Shown here: in pieces, positions 1-6,689 of the stretch
Layout: every line of letters begins with the position of its first letter
Position numbering within the stretch: the stretch's first letter is position 1
The notes under the pieces: generated by a model
Told to the model about the DNA's origin: nothing
The model's input: only the letters and a program-made list of their open reading frames with translations
Database searches by the model: none
Made by a program: the position numbers and the translations under genes
DNA from: Alphaproteobacteria bacterium UBA3612
GTDB taxonomy: Bacteria > Pseudomonadota > Alphaproteobacteria > Sphingomonadales > Sphingomonadaceae
Length of the DNA: 34,327 bases
Assembly: GCA_002375465.1 (NCBI GenBank)
Contig: DFLT01000019.1
Coordinates: 1 to 34,327, forward strand
Reading direction: 5' to 3'

Positions 1-47
1 GCACGGGCGCGCACCTCGGGTGAAAACTTGTTCGTTGTCTTGCCCAT
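1..47 (-). CDS. Transposase OrfA, N-terminal fragment (runs off window)
   Basis: The ATG at 47 opens a reading frame giving MGKTTNKFSPEVRAR before the window ends. This is the typical start of IS3-family OrfA, a small HTH protein that binds the IS ends and is usually joined to the OrfB catalytic domain by programmed frameshifting. Only 15 residues are visible, so intactness cannot be judged. Confidence 0.7.
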   Translation of the reverse strand, partial: MGKTTNKFSPEVRAR

Positions 48-100
48 ACAGGCTCTGCCTTCTCAGGAGTTGGAGCCTCCGACAATCCCGGGGCGGTTCA
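1..100 (-). mobile_element. IS3-family insertion sequence, partial (left end)
   Basis: Read on the minus strand, the sequence from 100 inward starts TGAACCGCCCCGGGATTG, which looks like the terminal inverted repeat of an IS3-family element. After about 50 nt comes an ATG opening a protein that begins like IS3-type OrfA transposases. The element continues past the left edge of the window, so its other end, its length and any target duplication cannot be seen. Its outer end lies 60 bp beyond the stop codon of the ABC ATPase gene. The IS3 family assignment is from recognition of the end sequence and the OrfA N-terminus. Confidence 0.75.
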
Positions 101-160
101 GTTCCTTTAGAGTTGTTGACCTGCAATTTCAATTAGTTACGCTTGTAACATGAGAACTTT

Positions 161-2107
161 CTACGGTTGCTCCGTGCTATCGGCCTTCCCGGGAAGAAAG
201 CTAAGCGTGCCTTGTTGGCGGGTTGAATGTCTGCCGACGAACAGCTCCGGTCTGATTCCGGGCCATGGCATTGCAGTTGAAAGGATGATTTGGTGTTCGA
301 CTTGGGCTCGATCTGAAATCGCGATAACCTGCTCTTGGAAGTTGTGGCTTCTCGCTTGTTCGATCCCCTTGTCTTCGGTGATATCGATCATCAGGAAACG
401 AGGATGGCGGAACTTCCGATCCTGTAGAGCGGCCTCAAGAAAGCCGACCAAAAAGGCGGATTTTAGGACGACACGGGAGCTGGCCGAGAAATATGTGTGT
501 TCATCGACCGTGATGTTGTTCTTGGCAAAAGAAAATTGAACGTGCTCCGGGTTCTCAAATGAATCCTGGCGCTTCAAATCGCCGCGTAAAATTCCGATGA
601 TATTGTTTTCTATACTCGCTCTAGCTGTCAACAAGCGATCAGTTTGGCTCAACTGAAGAGCGCTTATGCGGGTGCTCAGCGATTGAATGTCCCGATCCAA
701 CTGAGCTTTCTTGGCAGCTAGGTCGCCAATTTTATTGGACAACTTCACCTGTGCTTCAATGTCTTCGATCGATTTATCGATGTAGCCAAGGCGGCGCTGA
801 AGATCGCGAATCTCCTCTTGAGCTTTCGACGTTGGCACCGAACTGAGATTGGCGAGTTTTTTGGCCTTCATCTGCCACGTTTCGTGCAGGGTGCTCAGTT
901 GGGCTTGGAAAGTCTTTAGCCGGTCAGCTCTGATCTTCTGCAACCGCTCAGACTGTGTGACTTGTATCGAAAGCTCATTAATGATCCCGACGATCCGCTC
1001 TCTTGCACGTTCCGTGTCGAGCGGCGTCTTGCAAAGATGGCAAGCCGAGACGGTATGTTCGTCATCGACGACTTCGGCGTAGCATGCCGGACAAATTCCA
1101 AACCGAACCGTGCCTACAACATTCGCAGCCAATTCGGCATCGCGCAATGCTTCAAGTCTGGAACGAAGTGTTTTTATGAAGGCGGATGAGTCTGAAAGCT
1201 CAAACTCTACAGAATCCACGTCAGCTTGCTTTTGCCGAATATCCACCTGAAGCTTTTGAACCTGTTTGTAGAGCTCCTTCTGAGCCTGCATCGTGATTTT
1301 TCGAGATGACTGGCTGAAGTAGAATGCCTCTTCAGCGACCAAGAGCTGAGCGGAGAGAGCTTCTCGCTCATCGACCAGGGCCTTTCGGCGCTGCTCGATC
1401 CAATCAAGCGTCATGCTTTCATCGCCGCCACCAAGGACGCGGAATATACTCCTGAGTTCGGCAGATGCCTCGGTGAATTCGCGGTCCTTCGTGCGCTTCA
1501 GTTGCTGTAGCTCGTAAATTTCCGTGTCGAATGCGCCGCACAGTAGGTTGCCAACAGCTTCGCGCAGATTCTCCGGATCGTAGCCTTCAAATCTAAAAAG
1601 GCTCTCGGTCGCTGATAGCTGATCAGCGTATAAAAGTCGGAGAATCTGATGTATCGTAATGCTAGATGTGCCTTCGACGGCCACATCGGGCATCTCAAGG
1701 AGCCGGAAGATCGCTTGGGAGAAGCTCTCTTGGTTCGTGAAGCGAGCGTACGGGTATCGCTTCCAAGCCTCAATCGGTGCGGAAACGGATTGCTCGTAGC
1801 GGCCTCCGAATATTTCCATGGCGGATTGAGATGAGACATCGATCTGGCGACGAAGCACGGCAGGATTGCCATTAAATTCCGCCTCCAGCCACACGTGCTC
1901 GCACAAGAGCGCATGCTCGCTCCAGGCCGAGCGGTCGAGGTTACCCCCAAGCCCAAAAAACAGGAAGTTCATGATAGTCGATTTGCCCGAGGAGTTGTCA
2001 CCTCGGATAATGTTCACGCCGCAATGAAAAGCCTCGTCGTAAAGAACCGCAGTTCCGCGCTTTACGACGAGGCGCTTGACGATGAGGCAGGGGTCATACC
2101 GAATCAT
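161..2107 (-). CDS. Rad50/SMC-like ABC ATPase with zinc hook (candidate ABC-3C ATPase)
   Basis: This 648-residue protein has a Walker A loop GDNSSGKST at residues 36-44 and long charged heptad-like stretches (about 210-340 and 365-500) that read as antiparallel coiled coil. A CxxC...CxxC pair (C339, C342, C356, C359) sits at the coiled-coil apex like a Rad50 zinc hook. The C-terminal ATPase half has a signature-like serine-rich segment (FSASSR) and a Walker B-like strand FLMID near residue 573. These parts match ABC ATPases of the Rad50/SMC/RecN group, which change conformation on nucleic acid ends. Its start overlaps the preceding gene by 14 nt, so it is the last gene of a four-gene operon. 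The operon layout suggests the ATPase of an ABC three-component conflict system. A stand-alone DNA repair role is possible but less likely, since no nuclease partner (SbcD/Mre11) is nearby. Confidence 0.85.
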   Translation of the reverse strand: MIRYDPCLIVKRLVVKRGTAVLYDEAFHCGVNIIRGDNSSGKSTIMNFLFFGLGGNLDRSAWSEHALLCEHVWLEAEFNGNPAVLRRQIDVSSQSAMEIFGGRYEQSVSAPIEAWKRYPYARFTNQESFSQAIFRLLEMPDVAVEGTSSITIHQILRLLYADQLSATESLFRFEGYDPENLREAVGNLLCGAFDTEIYELQQLKRTKDREFTEASAELRSIFRVLGGGDESMTLDWIEQRRKALVDEREALSAQLLVAEEAFYFSQSSRKITMQAQKELYKQVQKLQVDIRQKQADVDSVEFELSDSSAFIKTLRSRLEALRDAELAANVVGTVRFGICPACYAEVVDDEHTVSACHLCKTPLDTERARERIVGIINELSIQVTQSERLQKIRADRLKTFQAQLSTLHETWQMKAKKLANLSSVPTSKAQEEIRDLQRRLGYIDKSIEDIEAQVKLSNKIGDLAAKKAQLDRDIQSLSTRISALQLSQTDRLLTARASIENNIIGILRGDLKRQDSFENPEHVQFSFAKNNITVDEHTYFSASSRVVLKSAFLVGFLEAALQDRKFRHPRFLMIDITEDKGIEQARSHNFQEQVIAISDRAQVEHQIILSTAMPWPGIRPELFVGRHSTRQQGTLSFLPGKADSTEQP

Positions 2108-2615
2108 ATCGGTACTCCAGAAGCCCGGTCCGATCTTTCAGCCCGTCACGCCCCCCGAGAGGATAGCGCGCTCTGATCTGACACAGGATATCAATGATAT
2201 CCGTCATATTAGCGTTCAGCAACGAGCAACGCTCAGCAACAGTCGGCGGCAGCATCGCAGGCGTGAACAGTACTTCATTGTTATCCCATGCCTTGGCCGC
2301 CAGATGGCCGCTATGCACAAGGCTCGCCGCTGCCGCCCTTTGGAAAGGCTCCATTCTCGCAAAGATGGTGCTGTCCTCAGGCATTGCGCCATACGGCGCG
2401 CAATCTTCGTAGGCCTTGCTGACTTTTCTCCAACCTGTATCGCGTGCGAAAAACTTCATAGCCTGAAGCCGAAAAGGAAAAAGGAGGTAGAAGTCGAGAA
2501 TGCGCAAGGTGTCGAACGGCAGCTTTGCGCCGATGTCACAAGCGAGATGAAGTCTCAGAAACCTAAAAACTGCGTGATATGCATCGAACGCTTCATTGTA
2601 GGTGAGCTGGATCAT
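2094..2615 (-). CDS. Small adaptor protein, candidate ABC-3C middle component
   Basis: This is a 173-residue soluble protein with no signal peptide or membrane segment. It opens with a pattern YNEAFDAYHAVFRFLRL followed by an ILDFYLLFP segment near residue 41. I associate this combination with the 'middle component' proteins of ABC-3C systems, which are thought to link the ATPase to the effector. The start codon overlaps the upstream stop (ATGA, 2612-2615) and its own end overlaps the ATPase start by 14 nt, so the three proteins are translationally coupled and probably made in fixed ratio. The middle-component assignment rests on remembered sequence patterns and gene order, so it is moderate. 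No catalytic motif is evident. Confidence 0.65.
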   Translation of the reverse strand: MIQLTYNEAFDAYHAVFRFLRLHLACDIGAKLPFDTLRILDFYLLFPFRLQAMKFFARDTGWRKVSKAYEDCAPYGAMPEDSTIFARMEPFQRAAAASLVHSGHLAAKAWDNNEVLFTPAMLPPTVAERCSLLNANMTDIIDILCQIRARYPLGGRDGLKDRTGLLEYRYDSV

Positions 2616-3193
2616 GCTACGATCGGGCTCCTATGCCATTTGATGAAGCACTGCTCCGCCAGCCAGTAAACCATCCCCTGAACAATGTTATGGCTCACGG
2701 ACATAAGGTCGCCACCGCACTCTTCCACAATAGGAATCACAATACGATCCATGACGAGCGCGTTTATTTCCTCCGGACTATTAGTCGGTATCTGACCATA
2801 AATGACGTGCGTAAACTCGTTTTCAGCTCTAGCGAGTATGTGGACAAAAATCTGCTGCGCTGAAGAATAGAGAGACCATTGTTCGAGAAGCTTCGCGAAC
2901 ATCTCTTTTTTTTCGATCGCCTCGTCGTAGTAATCCAGACGGTCGCTCGCTTTGAGTTTGGCTTCCAGGCCGTCAATTCCATCGGTGGCGCGGCGAGTGT
3001 GATATCGCGCCAATTCTTCCATCGTGGTTTGAGTCTTTTCGCTGCAATCGTACTGCTCCTTCAGCTTGAGAAGCAGCTTTTCAACCAGCCCTTTTTGTGG
3101 TTCTTGGTTGTAGTAGTCTCGACCGGCAATGTTGCCGCCTGCTTTAGCGCCTTGTTGGTTGGCGATCATGCCGTCATACGTCGCAATTCCCAT
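2612..3193 (-). CDS. Unknown protein with N-terminal glycine-rich GGNIAGRD motif (candidate ABC-3C effector/adaptor)
   Basis: This 193-residue protein carries a glycine-rich stretch QQGAKAGGNIAGRD at residues 13-26, followed by YYNQ. The rest is predominantly helical and acidic, with a hydrophobic segment toward the C-terminus. The same glycine-rich motif ends the small membrane protein encoded just upstream. The N-terminal motif type recurs in conflict-system proteins, and the C-terminal part could be the domain that joins ABC-3C effectors to the middle component. I see no nuclease or other catalytic motif, so any toxic activity may lie in the membrane partner. The ATG at 3193 lacks a strong Shine-Dalgarno. 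An in-frame ATG eight codons later would still keep the motif. The stop overlaps the next gene by 4 nt. Confidence 0.6.
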   Translation of the reverse strand: MGIATYDGMIANQQGAKAGGNIAGRDYYNQEPQKGLVEKLLLKLKEQYDCSEKTQTTMEELARYHTRRATDGIDGLEAKLKASDRLDYYDEAIEKKEMFAKLLEQWSLYSSAQQIFVHILARAENEFTHVIYGQIPTNSPEEINALVMDRIVIPIVEECGGDLMSVSHNIVQGMVYWLAEQCFIKWHRSPIVA

Positions 3194-3217
3194 GGGTGAT
3201 TTCGTGCTGTTGGCTAG

Positions 3218-3388
3218 CTAGCGCTTGTCGCGACCCACGATGTCTCCACCCGCAAGCGCGCCCGATTGATCGGTTGCGGTGCCGTGTCGATCTGCGCGGA
3301 CATTTTTCGTGAGCTGGAACGTAAGCAGAGAGCCGCCGATTGCCCCAGCAACCAAACCGCTAAGAAAATTCCAGAGATCGAAGACCAT
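3218..3388 (-). CDS. Small single-TM protein with C-terminal GGDIVGRD motif
   Basis: The 56-residue protein starts with one hydrophobic segment (about residues 5-26, with small residues GAIGG). A basic stretch follows, and it ends in QSGALAGGDIVGRD at residues 41-54. I chose the ATG at 3388 because GGGGGA lies about six bases upstream. A longer frame opens with GTG at 3463 but lacks such a site. The gene is the first of the minus-strand operon and ends 24 nt before the next start. Ten of 14 motif residues are identical to the N-terminal motif of the next protein. The likely place is the inner membrane. A role as the membrane-acting effector of the operon is inference. Confidence 0.6.
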   Translation of the reverse strand: MVFDLWNFLSGLVAGAIGGSLLTFQLTKNVRADRHGTATDQSGALAGGDIVGRDKR

Positions 3389-3650
3389 TTGATTCCCCCA
3401 ACATTTGTCTACGATAGGTTTGCCTGCCTTTTGTCCTGTGGGCAACAGTTTAGGATGGTACACAATTTTGCCGCTGGGATACCAACGTGGCAGACGGCGC
3501 CGCGGATGTCCTCTGCCGCGCGATTACGGCTTGTGAGGACGAAGGTAGGTTGGACGGCTTAGGTGTTTGAATGCGGAGATGCTCAAGTCCGAAGACAAGT
3601 GGCACAGCCTGTCCCGGCACTCGAGATTCAAGCAGCACCACTAGGGCGGG
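3389..3650. other. Intergenic stretch, no supported gene
   Basis: This region lies between the start of the four-gene operon and a SRAP pseudogene. It must hold the operon promoter on the minus strand, but I do not see a convincing -35/-10 pair. A short plus-strand frame (3579-3644) ends seven bases before the SRAP start and may be the tail of a lost gene. I cannot identify it. Confidence 0.4.
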
Positions 3651-4212
3651 ATGTGCGACCTTTATCGCGTGCGCTCAAACGCGAGTGAAATCGCGAACCT
3701 GTGCGGCGCGGAGCATGCCGGCGGCAACATCCCCGACCTGCCGGAGATCTACCCGGATCAGGACGCTATTATTGCCCGTCGCCCCGGTGACGGCCCCGTA
3801 ATCGAACTTTCACTTGGGGCTTTCCACCACCAGCGCCTTGCAGCGGCCTGTTGCGAACGTTCGGAACCTCTCCAGCAGCTTGTGGCGGTCCGCCCTGAAA
3901 CGCCCGGACTGCCGCTGCGTCGTCGCCGTGACCGCCTTCTGTGAATGGACCGGGGAAAAGAAATCGAAGCGGAAGGCCTGGTTCGAGCTGACGGACGAGC
4001 CTCTGTTCGCCTTCGCGGGCATCTGGCGACCGGCGGAAGGTGAGAGGCCGCGCTACGCCTTCCTGACAACGGATCCGAACGAAACGGTCGGTACAGTGAT
4101 GCCGGTGCTGCTTAGTGCTGAAACGGGTTCGCTTGGGCTGGAAGCGGATTGGAATGAAGCTAAGAAACTTGTCTCTCCCTTTTCTCAGCTTTCGCTTCTT
4201 CAAGCGCCCTGA
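3651..4212 (+). pseudogene. SRAP (YedK/HMCES) family gene, frameshifted remnant
   Basis: SRAP proteins cross-link through Cys2 to abasic sites in single-stranded DNA. Here the frame starts ATG-TGC (MCDLYRVRSNASEIANL), giving the required Cys2. Recognisable SRAP pieces then continue in other frames: a TWGFP segment at about 3812, and LQRPVANVRNL followed by TAFCEWTGEKKSKRKAW and FAFAGIWRPAEG from about 3835. At least two compensating frameshifts are therefore needed near 3811-3835. Further on, the conserved H-x-x-x-MPV segment reads TVMPVLL, so the catalytic histidine is missing. The gene is inferred to be dead. It sits among other gene remnants in the island. Confidence 0.75.
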
Positions 4213-4603
4213 TGAGGCGGATGCTGAGCCACATTGACCGGACGTTCTGTTTTCGTTCTAACATGCGGGGTGAACATGTACGCCCTGATTTGTCGCGCCC
4301 GAACGGATGGCGGCGCGGTCAATATCAAGATCATCCCGCAGGCGATGGGTGGCTTCCGCGTTGCCGTGGGGCTTGAGCAGTACGGCAAGCCAATCACGAT
4401 TTTCGCGATGAACTATGCAGCAGGAAGCAATCTCGAATTGGCCATAGATCAGCAGTGCGGCGCGTGCTGTTCCCATTGGGCGTATAACGAGCGGCGGCGG
4501 GGGCCGAAGCAGGAACCAGGTGGACAGCCAATAGAACTTCAGTCACACCGCTGTGATGACCCGCGCCCCTTGCCCGAAGGCCGGCTTAGACGGGCACCCA
4601 GTG
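4213..4603. other. Gene-poor stretch, nothing recognised
   Basis: A plus-strand frame (ATG at 4276, starting MYALICRART) runs through here but continues antisense into the xthA remnant, loses any protein-like character after about 60 codons, and resembles nothing I know. I do not call it a gene. The stretch probably holds decayed sequence between two pseudogenes. Confidence 0.35.
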
Positions 4604-5182
4604 CTACGTTGCGGGCGCTATCTCGGTCCATGTGGGAGCGTGATCGCTGGCTTTTTCCCAGCTCCTCACATGGCGATCCACCTGCGCATCGACCAACCTA
4701 TCGGCGAGTGACGGGCTAAGCAGCAGATGATCGATGCGCAGCCCGGCGTCGCGGGCGAATGCGTCCCGGAAATAGTGCCAGAGCGTATAGATCGCTTCTT
4801 CGGGAAGCCTTGCCCGAAGTGCATCCGTCCATCCGTGGTCGAGAAGCCGAAAGTACGCGGCGCGCACCTCTGGAGCAAAGAGCGCATCGTCGAGCCAGCG
4901 TTCCGGCTTGTAAACGTCATGCTCTGTGGGAATAACGTTAAAGTCGCCTGCCAAGACAACAGGCGCACCGCTGGCCAGCAAGTCAGCCGCACGATCGATC
5001 AACCGCTCGAACCAGGCGAGCTTGTAATCGAACTTCGGACCCGGACGAGGATTCCCATTCGGAAGATAGAGACAGGCAACGATGACCCCGTTGATCGCTG
5101 CCTCTATGTAGCGGCTCTGCTTTGGATCTGGATCCTGCGGGAGGCCGTGGCGTGTTGCGAAGATCTCACCACTCTCCCATGA
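4604..5182 (-). pseudogene. xthA: Exodeoxyribonuclease III, 5'-truncated remnant
   Basis: The minus-strand frame encodes the C-terminal 190 or so residues of ExoIII (XthA), the AP endonuclease and 3'-exonuclease of base excision repair. Visible are SRYIEAAINGVIVACLYLPNGNP, LAGDFNVIP with the active-site Asp and Asn, and SDHAPTW with the catalytic Asp-His pair. The open frame stops upstream at a TGA (5183-5185) in the middle of the domain. The N-terminal third, with the metal-binding Asn and Glu, is missing. Sequence beyond 5180 belongs to another gene in the opposite orientation, so this is a rearrangement junction rather than a late start. The remaining fragment should be inactive. Confidence 0.85.
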
Positions 5183-5277
5183 TCAGCCATCGCGTTCCTT
5201 TTGCCCAGTTTCATGAAGCGCTCTCGATCGCGGCCGATCCGGGCAAGGCAGCGAAGGTGATGCTCATTTTCTCCTGA
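5179..5277 (+). pseudogene. Zinc-type alcohol dehydrogenase, C-terminal scrap
   Basis: The frame from 5179 to the TGA at 5275-5277 gives 32 residues, including ISHRVPFAQFHEALSIA and AAKVMLIF. This is the last part of a medium-chain zinc-dependent dehydrogenase (threonine, sorbitol or idonate dehydrogenase type). Upstream in the same frame the similarity stops at once, where the xthA remnant starts. It is a leftover of a larger gene whose body has been deleted. The exact subfamily cannot be told from the tail. Confidence 0.65.
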
Positions 5278-5435
5278 GCAGAGTCCTGAGCATGGCCCTC
5301 GACATGGTCATCGGCGGTTTCCCAACTGGCCCATGGCGCCAGCGATCATTGCCTCCCCAAGGGCTCGGTGAACGGCCGCGGTTTTCCGGCACCCTCAATG
5401 GCCGAACCGCTGTCCCCCGTCGGTTTCCGTAACAG

Positions 5436-5452
5436 GCGCGCGCGTGCGCGCG
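5436..5452 (+). repeat. GC alternating repeat copy 1
   Basis: Seventeen bases of strict purine-pyrimidine alternation built on (GC)n with one central GT, preceded by ACAG and followed by AGGCAGG. The (GC)n arms make it nearly self-complementary. Copies 2 and 3 share the core and the AGGC flank. Confidence 0.75.
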
Positions 5453-5543
5453 AGGCAGGTGACGAGAACGTACGCAATTCCGAGCGACGAAGTGGTCCTT
5501 CCTCCCGGCGGCCAGGGCGACCCCACGTTAGTTTTGCCCACAG

Positions 5544-5562
5544 GTGCGCGCGTGCGCGCGCG
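5544..5562 (+). repeat. GC alternating repeat copy 2
   Basis: Nineteen alternating bases in the same orientation as copy 1, 108 bp further on, again preceded by CAG and followed by AGGC. A similar GTTTNNC...ACAGG context precedes both copies. Confidence 0.75.
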
Positions 5563-5743
5563 AGGCTGCACCCCTACAAGGAGGCGAACGTCTTCCACCG
5601 TCCGGCGAAGTCTTCATGCCGAGCGGTAAATGACGCTCCAGCACCGGTGCCAACATCCACACCAAGAGTCCTAGTTCGATGAGACACCGAGAGGAGGTGC
5701 CGGCAGCGGTTCGCATAACCTCCTTTTCGTCCTGGCAGTGCCT

Positions 5744-5764
5744 CGCGCGCGCGTGCGCGCGTAC
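5744..5764 (-). repeat. GC alternating repeat copy 3 (inverted)
   Basis: Twenty-one alternating bases in inverted orientation. On the minus strand the core is again followed by AGGCA. It starts 200 bp beyond copy 2 and 96 bp from the end of the Rep gene. Confidence 0.75.
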
Positions 5765-5859
5765 TGCGAACGAAAGCACCTCTAGACGTGGGGGTGGGGT
5801 CATACGCGTTATGTCCGCCAGTTTCCGCCATACATCGTGAGACGTCAGACGGACCTCGA

Positions 5860-6612
5860 TCACGCGCGTTTCTTAAGCCGTTGTCTGCGAGCCCTGGCGG
5901 TTCGTCCGATGTTCTCGGATGTGGAAACCCGCCTTCCTATGATGACCCCTTGGGGACGTATGCTCGTTAGCCTCAGGACGTGCGCAGCGCTCGGGTGGGT
6001 ACCCTTGAGCAAATAGCCGAGGACAGCCTCCTGGTTGGCGAGGTGCAGCTTCGGAGAGGTCATAGCTGTGTTCGCATGCCCTCCTATCCTGTCCGTACGG
6101 ATCGCCCCCTTCCGATATCCCGACCTGGCGATGCCCCGCAGCCATTTACGAGGACGAGAGCCGAGGTCGAGGGACCTAGGTAGGTGGTAGAGGATGTGGA
6201 CGTGACTTCCTGCCCCAGGACCGTTCTCGCGCGCCCATATCCAAGACATCTCATGACCCAGCGTTCGCAGCCAGTCGGACATGCGCTTCACATAGCGGCC
6301 CGTTGCGCGCGCCGCCTCATGGTCGGGCACCCCCAGCTTCTCCCAATGGATGGTCGTGTGGCGAGTGAACGGAAGGCCGATCACCAACGAATGACGCGCA
6401 GCGTCCAAGACATTCTGAGCCTGCTGCAGAGTTATGAACTCACTCGTGCGAGCTGCGGAGTTGCGTGCCCCTCCCCAGGACCTGGCGGGGACATTCTGGT
6501 TGGGTGGCACCCCACTAAGTAGCTTAACCTTAATTGCAAAGGCCGTGCCGTTATCGGAATCATCAGGCTCTTCGCCATTTTGGGCGGCAGTCCGAGCGCT
6601 CAACAGGGACAT
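5860..6612 (-). CDS. HUH-type replication initiator-like protein
   Basis: This 250-residue protein has the order of motifs of HUH endonucleases. A beta-strand-like region with TRHTTIHW (83-90) is followed by the metal-binding HVH at 137-139 in GSHVHILYHLP. The motif-3 tyrosine comes in GYLLKG (Y200 and K203, YxxK). Such proteins nick one DNA strand and become covalently joined to its 5' end to start rolling-circle replication or transfer. The first 55 residues look disordered. The C-terminus is basic (ARARRQRLKKRA), suiting DNA contact. The ATG at 6612 has only a weak ribosome site and lies just past a terminator, so it probably has its own promoter. Related proteins occur in alphaproteobacterial islands, usually annotated hypothetical. 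Plasmid, phage-satellite or transposon-type Rep are all possible. Confidence 0.7.
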   Translation of the reverse strand: MSLLSARTAAQNGEEPDDSDNGTAFAIKVKLLSGVPPNQNVPARSWGGARNSAARTSEFITLQQAQNVLDAARHSLVIGLPFTRHTTIHWEKLGVPDHEAARATGRYVKRMSDWLRTLGHEMSWIWARENGPGAGSHVHILYHLPRSLDLGSRPRKWLRGIARSGYRKGAIRTDRIGGHANTAMTSPKLHLANQEAVLGYLLKGTHPSAAHVLRLTSIRPQGVIIGRRVSTSENIGRTARARRQRLKKRA

Positions 6613-6650
6613 GAGGCGGCCCTTTTCGTAAGTTTCAAGTTTGCGAGGTA

Positions 6651-6680
6651 AAAAAAGGGGGCATCCCGAAGGATGCCCCC
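6651..6680 (-). terminator. Rho-independent terminator with UUCG tetraloop
   Basis: On the minus strand a perfect 10-bp stem GGGGGCATCC/GGATGCCCCC closes a TTCG loop (6667-6670) and is followed by six T. It lies ten bases after the stop of the PC4-like gene and closes the excisionase-PC4 unit before the Rep gene. Confidence 0.92.
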
Positions 6681-6689
6681 TCGTCCAGC

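Larger units (their letters stand above)
5278..5859. other. 580-bp noncoding stretch with three alternating GC repeats
   Basis: No protein-like frame is present. The stretch lies directly downstream of the HUH Rep gene and holds three long alternating purine-pyrimidine tracts (5436, 5544, 5744), listed separately. Frames crossing it are made of the repeat itself (RARA-type peptides). Its position beside a putative rolling-circle Rep makes an origin or other structural role possible, but no nick-site motif was identified. Confidence 0.5.

Noticed and set aside
4234..4719. Plus-strand frame starting near 4234 or 4276
   Set aside because: It has no recognisable domain and runs antisense into the xthA remnant.
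5160..5190. Possible left attachment site (CCACTCTCCCAT)
   Set aside because: It is only loosely similar to the tRNA 3' end, is inverted relative to what integration would give, and is explained by xthA coding sequence.
5436..5764. CRISPR-like array
   Set aside because: Only three GC repeats in mixed orientation with unequal spacing, and no cas gene nearby.
5528..5863. Minus-strand frame whose GTG start overlaps the Rep stop
   Set aside because: The overlap is tempting as coupling, but the frame consists mostly of translated GC repeats and has no protein-like pattern.
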